Origin: Cordilura impudica
Lineage: Eukaryota > Arthropoda > Insecta > Diptera > Scathophagidae
NCBI GenBank assembly: GCA_963682025.1
Contig: OY821519.1
Location: 190,401,253-190,465,252 of the forward strand
Length of the DNA stretch: 64,000 nucleotides
Direction: 5' to 3'
The translations under genes and the position numbers were made by a program. Below are positions 46,451-57,522 of this stretch, in pieces (positions within the stretch are counted from its first letter, which is position 1; each line of letters starts with the position of its first letter). The notes beneath the pieces were generated by a model. The model was given only the letters and a program-made list of their open reading frames with translations, was not told where the DNA came from and did not search any database.

Positions 46451-47880
46451 ATGTCATTTTGGAAAAAATCTGAAAATAATTCACCAAAGAATATGGAAAA
46501 AAACATTAAAGAACCAGGATCAACTATTCCAAGAGGTCCATAGCCTCCTTACTGGTGATCCATTATCCATTGAAATTGATGAGAAATGGACGGCAATTGA
46601 AAATAATCATAAGCTATTGATGAAAATGACAGAGCTGTATAATCATCACTACTTTACAAAAAATGTTTTTGACGAACTCAAAAACAATATTACTGAGGCG
46701 AGGGCGACAAATGCTCCCTCTTAAACTTTAGGCGAATCAGTAAGTTCGAAAGAAAGTAAGCCAATGTGGGAGCTGGGAAAAGAAGTTGACTCATTTTTCG
46801 ATAATGATGTCGCTATTGCCCAAGCCTATGGAAGTTTGAATGACCTCAAGAAACTTGTGCATCGATTGGAAAGAATGCCTGCGATATTCGCAAAAAAGGT
46901 AGAGCTGATCGAGAAAAAGAAAAAACGTCACTTACTACAACCGATTTTTACGAAAATACCTATAGTAAGATTTACAATGCAATTATCGACGTTCAAGAAA
47001 AAATTGGAAACACCACTAATAAAAGTAGTGAAACTGAATATCCATTACCTAAGATGGAAATCCCTAAATTTTATGGGGATCAAAATAAATGGTCAATTTT
47101 CAGTGACCTTCTTAAAGAACTGGTTCACAATAGATCTGATTTAAGTGCTACCAAAAAGTTTCAGGATTTAAAGCTATCACTTTGTGGCGACGCGGCATAA
47201 ACGATCAATCACCTATTAGATGGCTCAGCTGAAAATTATACCGACGCTTGGAAGTTCCTGGAATACGGATACGAAAATAATCGTAAAAAATTCACGGATA
47301 ACCTAGAAAAGCTGCTAACGCCTCAAACAATGAGAGAAGAAGAAAATTCCGTAAAGCAGTTTATTGACACTATAAATGAAAGTGTACATACATATGTTAA
47401 AAAAGGCTGTCGACGACGGTGAAAGGGCTGACACAATTATAGCACAGCTTATTTTGATGAAACTCGAACGTTTTACAAGGCATCAATATGATCAGCTGGC
47501 AGAAAATCCTAAAGATGTCCAAGACTTAACGTCAGTAATGGACTTCCTTGAGCGGATTTATTCTACAATTAGTGCAAAATCTTCAGCATCTATGAATAGT
47601 AATACCAAAAAAGAAAGAACTCAGCAATGCAGTTACTGTAAATATGCGGGTCATGACATTATAGCATGCCGAAAGTTCAAAGCGCTGGATATTGGTAAAA
47701 GGTCGGAATTTATAAAGACCAATAAACTTTTCAACAAATGTCTACTCCATGAAAGCAGAAAATTTTGTCAAAAAGACTGGTTGTCTGGAGTTTGCAAGAA
47801 AAATCATAACACACTGTTACACCCTGACAATAGAAGAGAAAAAGTGTCATCCAATATGACACGAAATGCCGATATTCAAA
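46451..47880 (+). pseudogene. BEL/Pao gag (broken)
   Basis: The probable start is the ATG at 46451. In-frame or nearby stops lie at 46541, about 46722 and about 47199, and at least one frameshift separates the pieces 46764-47144 and 47376 onward. A KFYGDQNKW-like segment (the DUF1759 type Gag core) is visible near 47070, and a zinc knuckle of form C-x2-C-x4-H-x4-C (QQCSYCKYAGHDIIAC) at about 47625-47672. Gag would form the particle core and bind the element RNA. Confidence 0.75.
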
Positions 47881-50800
47881 ACAATACCTTGCTAGCAACA
47901 GCGATTTTCAAAGTCAAAAATCGAGATGGGCATTTTGAATGTTTAAGAGCTGTGATTGATAGTGGTTCGCAAAAGACAATCATTTCCGAAGAAGCAGCTC
48001 AACTATTACGGCTACCCCGCATTCGAGAGAAGACTGAGCTGAGTGGTATATCATCAACAATAGTAGCTGAATCCAATACCAAGGTAAAATTATCTATTTC
48101 ATCAACAGTGTCCGATGAATTCAAAATAACAGCACTAGCCTTGGCAATACCCAGCTTGCACAAAAGTTTGCCGAATGAACCAGTAGAAGAAATGAAGAAG
48201 GTATGGGGCAAACTTAAACTTTCTGATCCCACCTTTCATAAGCCAGGGCGGATCGATATGATTATTGGTTTGGATTTGTATCCAAAAATTCTAAAACCAG
48301 GAATCAGAAAGCACAACAAAATGGTGGCGCAGAATACAGCACTTGGGTGGATCATTTCCGGTGGCACATACAAGACAAGCAAATCCCCAGTGTCGGCTGT
48401 CACAACAATAAATCTGTCAGAATTAGATAGATTCTGGGAAATAGACGAACCTGAAGCTGAAATTTCAAATGAGGCCACTTTATTTGAGAAAATCTTTGCA
48501 GATACTACGACAAAGGCACATGATGGCAGGTACGTTGTTGAAATTCCATTTAAAGACGATAATACGCTTGGTTGTTCCAGAAAACAAGCACTAGCAAGAT
48601 TCCTCAGTTTAGAAAAACAATTCTCGAAAAATCCGAATCTTAAGAAGGATTATGTGAATTTTATAAATGAATACATCAGCTTGGGTCACATGAATAAGGT
48701 TAAGTCATCATCTGAAGGTTATTTTTTGTTTCATCAAGCGGTCATTCGGGAGTCCAGCCTTACAGCAAAATTACGGGTGATTTTTGATGCTTCAGCTAAA
48801 ACATCAAATGGCCGTAGTTTGAACGAAGTCATGGTGGTAGGGCCAAAGCAACAAAGAGACATATTTGATATACTAATTAAATGGCGCCTTTGGAAATATG
48901 TAATATCAGCCGATATTGAGAAAATGTACCGGCAAATCTGGATTGCCAAAGGTCAGCAAAAATATTAACAAATATTATGGAGAGATGAACCCACAAAGCC
49001 AATTCAACAATATAAACTTGCAACTGTTACGTACGGCACAGCAGCTGCACCATTTTTGGCAACAAGGGCACTGGCAGCTATTGCGGAACGCGCCATGAAA
49101 AATAACGTTAAAATATGTTCTATAATAAAAGATGATTTTTACATGGATGACTTGCTAACAGGAGCGAACACCATAAAAGAATGCCAAGCAATCCCAGCCG
49201 ATCTGTCAACAGAACTGAGTAAATCGGGATTCCATTTACACAAATGGGTTTCAAACGACAACAACATTATCGACAATATAAACAACATTCAAAACAACAT
49301 GATCATCCAAATAGATGAAAATGAATCGGTGAAAACCTTGGGCCTACAACGGGATCCTGTAAAAGATGTTTTTTCGTTTATAATACAGGCTCCTCAACAA
49401 AAGGTCTTCACTAAAAGAGTTGTACTGTCAAAATTATCTAAAATATTCGACCCGTTAGGTTGGCTGTCACCGGAAAGTTATTTATGCAGTAATTGTGGCT
49501 TTCAAGTATAAACTGGGATGTTCCTTTGTCAGAAGACTTTCGACATGAGTGGGTACGGTACATAAGTCATTTGCAGCAACTAGAAAAAGTTAAAATACCA
49601 AGATGGGTGACTACAACAGAAAACCGCAAGGCTCAACTGCATGGATTCTCCGACGCTTCTGACAGTGCTTTTGCCGCAGTGGTATATATAAAAATAGATG
49701 GAGTTATAACCATTCTTACTTCAAAAACAAAAGTTAACCCAATAAAAAATAGAAAGACGATTCCAAAATTGGAACTCTGTGGTGCTCATCTTTTAGCAAA
49801 GCTATTAGCTAAGATGGTTAATATTTTAAATTGGAGTGGTTCAATATTTGGATGGTGTGATTCACAAATTACACTTTCTTGGATAAAAAACAACAAGAGC
49901 AAAGAAAAATTTGTTCGATCAAAAGTTGACGATATAAACAAGCAGCCGAATATATCGTGGCGGTACGTAAAATCCGAAGATAATCCAGCCGACGCAGCAT
50001 CTAGAGGTATAAAGCCGGAAAAATTCATCAACAATATTCTATGGTGGAATGGTCCTAAGTGTCTGAAGCTAAATGAATCAGAATGGCCAGAATACAACAG
50101 TTTTAAAGAAAATATAATCGTTGCAACAGCGTGCGCTAAAAGCAGTGTGATTGATAGTATGATTGAAAAATATTCATCACTCAATAATCTGGAACGCGTT
50201 TTGGCCTATATTTTACGGTTTATAAGCAAATTGAAGAAATACACCAACAACGATGCAGCCTGTCTAACAGCAAATTAACTCAAACGAGCAAGATATTTAA
50301 TAATAAAAACTCAACAGTCAAGGGATTTCAGACACGAAGTAAATACCACACGACGAGGTGGAAGTCTGGAGATGAAAAATAATCTATTAACACTTCACCC
50401 ATTTTTGAATGGTGACGGCTTATTAAGAGTTGGTGGCAGGTTACAAAATTCGTCATTAAACTACAACAGGAAGCATCCGTTTATTTTAAAGAATTCTCAT
50501 CTTGCTGAACTTATAATATATCAAGCTCATAATGTCACATTGCACGGTGGAATTAATCTAATGAAAGCGAATATCATACGATCATACTGGATAATTGGTT
50601 TGCGGAATATGCTAAAATATCATGTGAGAAAATGTGTAACTTGCATTAGATTTAAACAAGAAGGGTTTCATCAAATTATGGGTAATCTTCCCGAATTTCG
50701 AGTGTCAGAAGTTCATCCATTTGTCAACACTGGTGTCGATTAGCCTGGTCCAATCAGCATTAAATGTTCAAAAGGAAGAGGGCAAAAAACTTATAAGGGC

Positions 50801-51560
50801 TATGTAGCTTTATTTGTATGCATGGCAACAAGGTGTCTTCATTTGGAATTAGTCAGTGATATGACATCTGAAGCTTTTATGGCGGCGTTGAAACGGGTTT
50901 TCTCAAGAAGAGGAAAAAGTGCCAACATATATTCTGATAATGGGATAAATTTTGTTGGAGCGGCCAAAATGATTAACGACAATTTAGTTAAGGCAATTAA
51001 AAATAATAATAAAATGGTGCCCACATTGGAAGTATTAAGTGGCACTTTATCCCCCCGGCAGCTCCTCACTTTGGAGGCCACTGTATGCGACAGGAGATGA
51101 TATCGTGGATATTGATGTATTGACACCTGGTCATTTTCTTATTGGTCGACCAATGCTGTCATTACCAGAGTCATTGGCAGAAGGTCGCCTCGGTTCTCTT
51201 GATCGCTGGAAGATAATTCAGAAGGTAAAAAGAGACTTCTGGAAACGTTGGAAGGAAGAATATTTAAACTCTCTACAACAAAGGTATAAATGGAAGAAAG
51301 AGACGGATAATCTAAAAAAAGGTCAGGTAGTCCTGGTCAAAAAAGAAAATACACCACCAGCAAAGTGGCCGATGGCTCTGGTAGTGGAAACAAACGCGGG
51401 TAAGGATGGAAAAGTTCGGGTAATTGAACTAAAAACTCGCGGAGGACTTGTAAAACGTCCCATTATAAAAGTTTGTCCTCTTAAATGTGAAGAAGATATT
51501 CCGATTGACAACGTATCGATGCAAAATGAAAAACTCCATAAAAAACCATGTACGCGTTAG
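47880..51560 (+). pseudogene. BEL/Pao pol: protease, RT, RNase H, integrase (broken)
   Basis: Protease motif AVIDSGSQKTII is at about 47950. The reverse transcriptase runs from about 48700 and keeps YMDD near 49140, but a TAA at 48966 and frameshifts near 49500 and 50278 break it. RNase H traces (HGFSDASDSAFAAVVY) lie at about 49640. The integrase has its zinc-binding His/Cys part (50520-50650) and the second catalytic Asp (YSDNGINF, about 50932). Then a deletion at about 51065-51095 removes the catalytic Glu and the stretch up to the TPGHFLIGRP block (51126). A TAG near 50741 breaks the segment of the first Asp. Confidence 0.85.
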
Positions 51561-51566
51561 GCAGGA

Positions 51567-53029
51567 ATGATATCATCAATACTTATATTGGCACTTATTA
51601 GCCTTTGTATGGTTTTTACATCAGAGGAAATGGATGGTGCAAAGATTCGCGAACTAAAAATCACTCCAGCAATTTACTTGGACCCGATATACCAAATAAA
51701 TGTGGAATCTTGTTGTCTATTATGAAATGAAAGATCTAAGAAAATCTGTCCTAGGTTTCAGACGTTTGAAGATCAATGTTGGACAGTTATTCAAAATATT
51801 AATTACCAGATTGATAAGATTATAGCAAACAACCAGCTGCTACTGCATAAAGAGTCAAGAGTTAAGCGAGAAGCGCCCCTGAAATTCGTAAGATCGTTCT
51901 ATCATATAATTTTTGGTCTTATGGATGAAGATGATCGCCAAGCACTTGAGGATAATATGAAACAATTATTAGAAAATCAACATGATCTCAAGGCGTTGGC
52001 AAAGAAGCAAACGTCAGTAGTAGATTCTACTGTTAACTTGTTGAAAAGGGCAACTGAGGAGGTAATGCCAATTTTTTAGTTATGAAAAACAACATAGAAA
52101 ATATAAGCAGAACAATGGAAGAACAGTATTATGTGTACAGAGAATCCATCAGGTTTTTTATGATAACAAAAGAGTTACATGACCTTATTAACGAATGTAA
52201 CGAAGTTCAGAAAGGATCGATCGATCTATTGCTTGATGTAAATCATGGAAAAGTTCATCCAGCTCTGATTAGTCCACAGCAACTACAATTGGAGATAACA
52301 ATAATTCGAGATGCTCTACCTGATAAGTATGTACTGCCTGGAAAGCATACAGGAACAGAACTTAAAGAGATATGGCACCTTCTGATGTTTACAAGCATCT
52401 TTGTTGGAACCCCGCTTATAATCGACTTGGAGATTCCATTGTTTAGTCGACAAGCCTCGGAATTTTATAGGGTCATCCCAATGCCATTTAAGAAAGAGGA
52501 TCGTGCCATGATTGCTAAAGTTAAACATCCGTATCTTGTATACAACTATGAACTTGATTCATACCACTTCATATCACAAGGAATACTCAATGATTGTACA
52601 AAAACGCTCAGCACTCAAATAGTTTGTAAAGAAAACTTTCCATGGATAGCTGCAAATACTAACGGTTGCGAGTTATCACCAATTAAACCTCACAGCGCAA
52701 TAAACTATTCATATGATGAAGTAGATGAAATGCATTTCTGGACAGAGCTACAAAACAAAGGAAATTGGTTGTACAAGCTTTTTAGAAATACCTCTGCGCA
52801 TACCAAATGTGCAAACAATCAACAATCAATAATCCAGCTACCCAGACAAGGAGTTCTTTCTCTGGAAGAAGAATGTACCGCCCGAATGGACGAGATAACC
52901 CTTATAGCTACGCATAAGGTTCGAAGTGGTAGAAAACAAGAATTCCACAATTTTCTAACCAAAGATGTAAACCCTAATGACGAAATAAGAAAACCATTGG
53001 TTTTTTGGCTTTTAAGGTTGACAGCTTAA
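51567..53029 (+). pseudogene. BEL/Pao envelope-like protein (broken)
   Basis: After a hydrophobic N-terminus at 51567, the frame is broken by TGA at about 51725 and TAG at about 52078. It then stays open to 53029. A basic cleavage-type site (RVKR, about 51858) is followed by a hydrophobic segment, the layout of insect F-type fusion proteins shared by baculoviruses and some insect retroelements. The 52082-53029 frame holds Cys residues typical of the outer domain; the C-terminal membrane anchor is lost where the copy ends. It is a decayed copy and not functional as it stands. Confidence 0.65.
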
Positions 53030-53044
53030 CAAGGGTGAGTCTGC

Positions 53045-53390
53045 TGTTATACGATGGAAGATTTAAATGGAAGACAGAATAGTAGGAATTGTTTTTGGAC
53101 GGATTCAATGCTATCAATATGAGTTTGATAGATAGGGACCCATATAACAGAGGCATATTCCAAACTCGGTATCACAAGTGATGTGTATAGTGTTTTTGTT
53201 ACATACGGATCATTGAACTCTTTAGACCAACGTTTTAAATATAAAGCCAAGTACTCCTCTGGCTTTGATTACCGTAATTGTATTATGATGAACGAAACTA
53301 ACTTTTGAATCTAATAAAACACCAAGATCTAAGGAGTTATCAGCTTTTTCCAGTTGAAAGCCGCCCAACACAAAATATAAATTATTTAAT
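53045..53390 (-). pseudogene. non-LTR retrotransposon RT C-terminal scrap
   Basis: On the - strand the blocks DLGVLLDSKVSF, TLYTSLVIPSLEYASVIW and HIDSIESVQKQFLLF match the region after the RT catalytic core in insect LINEs. Frame changes show decay. It abuts and ends the BEL/Pao element. Confidence 0.7.
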
Positions 53391-53394
53391 TAAT

Positions 53395-53810
53395 TTAATT
53401 TACAGAATATAAATTATATGTATCCTGATTCCTTTATTTATGATATTAAAACAATTGATCGTATTCAGTAAAAATAAAATTTCAAATGCTTACTGTTTCT
53501 AATATTATAGTTTTTCTACAAAACAAATATCATAAATTCATCAAAGTGTGATAAATTATTAAAAAAATTTACATTAAGAAAATTTTAAATACTAATACTA
53601 ATAATATGGAAATTTTTCTATAAAAAACAAATTTAATAGTTTTTACATCGAAAGCGTTGAAAATCTTACCAAAATTACTTAAGGTTTCTTAAAATCTTAA
53701 AATAATTAGCTCATTATTAATTAATTAATATCTAGTTATTATAAAAAAAGGTTTCTTAAAAAAAAAATACGCTTAAATTAAAACGACACCCTCGCAAAAC
53801 GATTAGAGAT
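53395..53810. other. intergenic, AT-rich, no recognised feature
   Basis: Nothing I can support. Confidence 0.4.
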
Positions 53811-53813
53811 ATA

Positions 53814-54127
53814 CTAGCAGAGCCCAGCCCTCGAAATTTGAGTGCAATTCTAGGAAATTTTGTTTTTCACTTAATAAATAATTATATAGGGCTTTTAATA
53901 TTTATAATAAACATGTGTATGTAAGTGTATGTGTTTTATGTATGTGTTTTGTATGTGTTTAAATGAGAATTACTCAAAAAAAAATTTTTTCCATACGGTT
54001 TAAATCTGTAAATCTGGTGGACAGCTAAAAGTAAATACCTTTCAAATGAGGTATGTTTGGTCAAAACCGGTTATTAACTGCAATGTTTATATCGGTCACA
54101 AGAAATCGCCTTGGCTATTAATATTAC
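53814..54127 (-). mobile_element. non-autonomous Helitron, copy 7 (inverted)
   Basis: On the + strand it starts CTAGCAGAGCCCAGCCCTCG, with a CTCGAAATTTGAG hairpin trace, and ends CCTTGGCTATTAATATTAC. A precedes and follows as expected for an inverted A/T insertion. Confidence 0.75.
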
Positions 54128-54799
54128 ACTGGTCAACAAAAGAAATAAAATTGTTTGTTTCCTTTGATTTTTTGTGTTTCCATCTCAAATGGACGCGTTT
54201 TTTTAAATATGGCAACAATTTTTCTGTAACAGCTTTTGTTTTTGAGTTGTAGCTAACTACCTTCATTTACTATTTTTACCTACATTTTCGTTTTTCTTGA
54301 ACACTAAAATATATTTTGTGGTAGTTTTCGATATGGCTTCGTCAAGAACATGTTGTGTGCTTAATCCCCACTGTTTTTGCTACATTTGTGGTGAGTATAT
54401 ATTTGGTATGCCCACGGTTATGATCAAGTTGAAAAAGAGATGCAATTATGTTCGTAAACACCCATGATTTGGATTTGGAACCTCGAAACTATCATGATGA
54501 TTGCTACCTCTGCGGAATTGACGGAATTAACCGTTAAAATCGAAGTAAGTGGTCATATCCTAACTTATTTGTCTTCTGCTCAACGACCTCAATTAAACCT
54601 AGCACATTTAAATCTTCTGATGATCCAAATCTCTGTGAGTCCGAACGAAATATATCAAGTGAAGACTCTGATTCAGACTATAAGAAAAAAATTTTCTTAC
54701 TCTGGAAACCAGCATTACATTTATCGTACCCGAGAAAAAAAATCTGTTACCGTATTTTTCTCAAGAGAAGTATTAAGTTTTTTGTAACGATGTTGGTGA

Positions 54800-55279
54800 T
54801 ATTTTGCATCAGATGGGATTAAAACCGTACCAACCTAGTGATGGGTGTCTTTTCATAGATAACACCAAAAAATATTTCAGTGTAAAATATATACCAAGTT
54901 TAATAGACAGCAAAAAAACAAGAACAACAATACCATCAAAAAATATCAGCTTTGCATATAAACCGAACTCTACATTAAATTCAATTTTTTTAAATGTAAA
55001 AACACTGATTGAAAAAAAAAACAACAAAGTAAGATGGTGTATGAAGCAATCTGATATATGAACATAGGAACAACTAAGAGAACTATTGAGACGAGAATGG
55101 GAGAGCATCAAATGGATATCACGAAAGGGAAAGAAAATTCAGCATTAGCTCAACACCTATTAAAAACAGGTCACACAGCCGATTTTAAACAAGTGACAAT
55201 ACTAGACAAGGAAAAAATAGAAAGAAAGAGACTAACGATTGAAAGTTTACGAATCCAGCAAAACATCAAAAAACAATGA
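54800..55279 (+). pseudogene. Penelope-like element: RT end and GIY-YIG endonuclease
   Basis: The first frame (54804-55061) carries VKYIPSLIDS then AYKPNSTLNSIFLNVKT, the connector after the RT of Penelope-like elements. After a frame change, 55058-55279 reads NIGTTKRTIETRMGEHQ...HLLKTGHTADF then ESLRIQQN, the later part of a GIY-YIG (Uri-type) nuclease domain with its Arg and the Glu of the final helix. The GIY and YIG strands are poor. Such elements integrate by target-primed reverse transcription. The copy is broken. Confidence 0.75.
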
Positions 55280-55486
55280 ACTTAAAAGATCTTTTACACT
55301 GACAACATAAACAGTAGTTACAGGGTTGCAATACACATTAAGCGATTTTAAGCTGTTTAATTTAATATGTTTTATGTTAATATTTGCTTACTGTGATGTG
55401 ATAATAATTTTAATATTGTAAGTGATTTAAAAATTGCTGTAAAAATAATTTTTTTTTGCAAAAACGTAACAACAATTTTTATATAT

Positions 55487-55740
55487 CGAGGGCTTATATT
55501 CAAAAAGTGCTATCTACATTTGACAGCAATATTAATTTTTGATTTCAAACTGTTCTCTGATATAACTATCAAATATAATATTTATTTTGATATTATACAT
55601 GATTAGTTCGACTATTTCTTAATAGATATTGTAGCAAATCTATAGACAAACACTTTCTGATCTTATTAATAAATCAGTTTTACACGCTCTCTTTAAAATA
55701 ATTATTGATGAAGATAGCACTTTTTGAATATAAGCCCTCG
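55487..55740. mobile_element. 254-bp MITE with 29-bp inverted ends
   Basis: The ends start CGAGGGCTTATATTCAAAAA (55487) with its inverse finishing at 55740; the 29 bp match perfectly. It is inserted between the Penelope-like frame and its hammerhead-like motif. Flanks ATAT and ATAT suit an AT-rich target duplication. Confidence 0.8.
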
Positions 55741-55780
55741 ATATGTATATATATAATTTTTTTTTTAAATAGACGAAACC

Positions 55781-55820
55781 CTTGAAAAAGTCAACATAAA
55801 ATTGACGAAACGTCGGGTAT
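55781..55820 (+). ncRNA. second hammerhead-like motif of the Penelope-like element
   Basis: The order is CTTGAAAAA (a decayed CTGANGA), stem GTCAA/TTGAC (55790-55794 with 55802-55806), GAAAC (55807), then a GTCGG loop and GT. The sequence after it (TTTTATTTACA, then CCATATTAGC) resembles that after the motif at 38112, so both come from one family. The changed core makes activity unlikely for this copy. Confidence 0.5.
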
Positions 55821-56764
55821 ATGTAATAAATTGTTTTATTTACATCTAAAACACTAGGCCATATTAGCTTAAATAAAATAAATAAACTGGAAAATAATAT
55901 ACTTGGCCATAAAATATCATAAGAGCTGCAAAAGAAGTTTAAAGTGTGTTTTGGTTCAAAACGGTACAAGTACGGATCTATACCTATTGCACATTCGACG
56001 ACTTTAAAAGAAGAATACGGAAATGTTTCTAACGTTATGGAGAAAATTAAGTATCAAGACCACAAATGGGTCATTTGTGTTGATCTGAAAATGGCTAACT
56101 TCCTTTTAGCTCAACAAGGGGGGTACACAAAGTTCCCTTGTTTCATGTGTCTTTGGAACAGTCGTGACAAACAACACCGTCATTAGCCACAAAAAGTTTG
56201 GCCAGTGCGGGAAGAGGTAAAAGTTGGAAGAAAAAATTTTATAAACGTGCCTTTAGTTAGCCGAGATCGCACTATACTTCCACCACTTCATATTAAAACT
56301 CGGCAAAATGAAACAGTTTTGTGCGCTTAACAAAAGTGGCGAATGTTTTAATTTTCTTTCATGCAAGTTTCCAGTATTAAGTACAGAAAAATTAAAAGCT
56401 GGTATTTTTGATGGGCCACAGATTAGGCAACTCGTGAAAGATCCTAATATTGTCAAATCTGTGACTGAAGTCGAATCCAAAGCTTGGAATTCATCTGTTT
56501 TGATTATGAGTAATATCCTAGGCAAAAAGAAATCTGGCGACCATGTCCAGCTTGTTGAGTGCATGCTATCGAACTTGGAAGAGCTAAGGTGCAACATGAG
56601 CATAAAAATCCACTTCCTATACTCGCATTTAGCCCAGATTTACACAAAATCTTGGTGATTTAAGTGAGGAGCAGGGTGAAAGATTTCATCAGGATCTTCG
56701 AACAATGGAAGAGTGTTATCCAGACTACTGCTGGAGTTTGCAACGAGATCTACATTAATTCGTT

Positions 56765-57124
56765 CATTCAAGGAAATTTTTTAAAAGATCATTTGCTAGT
56801 GTTTAATAGAAATTTTGTCTTAATAAAGTTCTCTGCGGTGCATTAGGTCCTGGTGAATTTGTGATAACTTGGCTATGCTTCAACCCATTTTATTTTTTGC
56901 TATTTTATTCGAAAGATATTTTACTGCCAATTGCGATTTGTTATCGCTTTAATTCAAATACATACACAGATATCAAAATTTTTGTGCAAACTAATAAAAA
57001 GTCATGTCTTCCCCTTGTAATCCCATTTCAAAACTTTGACTTCGATGCGCGTCCCAAACCATTGTCCGATTTGGCTCACACTAACACTGATGTATTAGAA
57101 CCAGTGTCATAATATTCAGACCCG
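56765..57124. other. flank of the LTR element, no clear gene
   Basis: An 83-codon frame (56861-57112) follows the SEEQGERFHQD copy without a motif I recognise. It may be the decayed 3' region of that copy. The stretch ends in GCGCG, at which the LTR element inserted. Confidence 0.3.
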
Positions 57125-57128
57125 CGCG

Positions 57129-57522
57129 AGTTATTGGTTGTGTTAACACGAGTTTAAAAAAAAATAAAACACAGTTGTCTGTTTGACTGTTTAATCAGAA
57201 TTGCTTCTTTAATAATAATTGTCACTAATATATATTTTTGTTTTTAAAAAAATAATGTTTACGTTAGCTTAATATAATTTAAATGGTTTTGCAATAATAA
57301 ATTTATATTCGTTCCAATTTCCAAATAACCAAATACAAATAATGCAATTATGCTTGTCTTAATAATTCTTAATAATCAAATACAAGTTCATTTAACTTAA
57401 CTTATTATGTTTATGCTGATCTTGGTGGTTTTATTGGTGTCTGTGTTGTTGTTGTTGGTAATAATAGTTTTATCGGTGGTTCTGTTGTTGTTGTTGTTAT
57501 TACTGTGGTAGGTGATATAACT
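57129..57522 (-). repeat. 3' LTR of the errantivirus-type element (394 bp)
   Basis: Bounded by AGTTAT...ATAACT inverted 6-mers, with the polypurine tract directly outside (57523-57533) and CGCG at the other side (57125-57128). The env frame runs 112 bp into the LTR. The 5' LTR needed to confirm the exact length is outside the window. Confidence 0.8.

Larger units (their letters stand above)
45987..53030 (+). mobile_element. BEL/Pao-type LTR retroelement with env, decayed
   Basis: The order gag, protease, RT, RNase H, integrase and env-like frame on the + strand identifies a BEL/Pao element. A likely 5' LTR begins TGTTCAGAATTG near 45990 and ends about 46394, just before TGGTCCTTCG, a sequence often seen at the primer-binding region of this group. 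The 3' end is cut by a non-LTR scrap at 53045, and I see no 3' LTR. Stops and frameshifts in all genes, plus a deletion in the integrase, show that it is inactive. Confidence 0.8.
54334..56760 (+). pseudogene. broken copy of the SEEQGERFHQD protein family
   Basis: The left piece (54334-54790) starts MASSRTCCVLNPHCFCYICG, a Cys pair typical of the start of this family, then shows DDCYLCG and stretches with acidic/Ser repeats. The right piece (55925-56760) has KWVICVDLKMANFLL, QQGGYTKFPCFMC, KQFCALNKSGECFNFL, KAGIFDGPQIRQL, CNMSIKIHFLYSHL and SEEQGERFHQDL, ending DYCWSLQRD. I recall long insect and cnidarian hypothetical proteins with this order of motifs, usually in many copies and near transposons. 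Function is unknown. A Penelope-like piece and a MITE (54800-55860) sit between the two halves, and frameshifts are present. Confidence 0.65.

Noticed and set aside
55640..55969. 109-codon - strand frame
   Set aside because: It runs across a MITE end and the Penelope-like hammerhead motif and has no domain.
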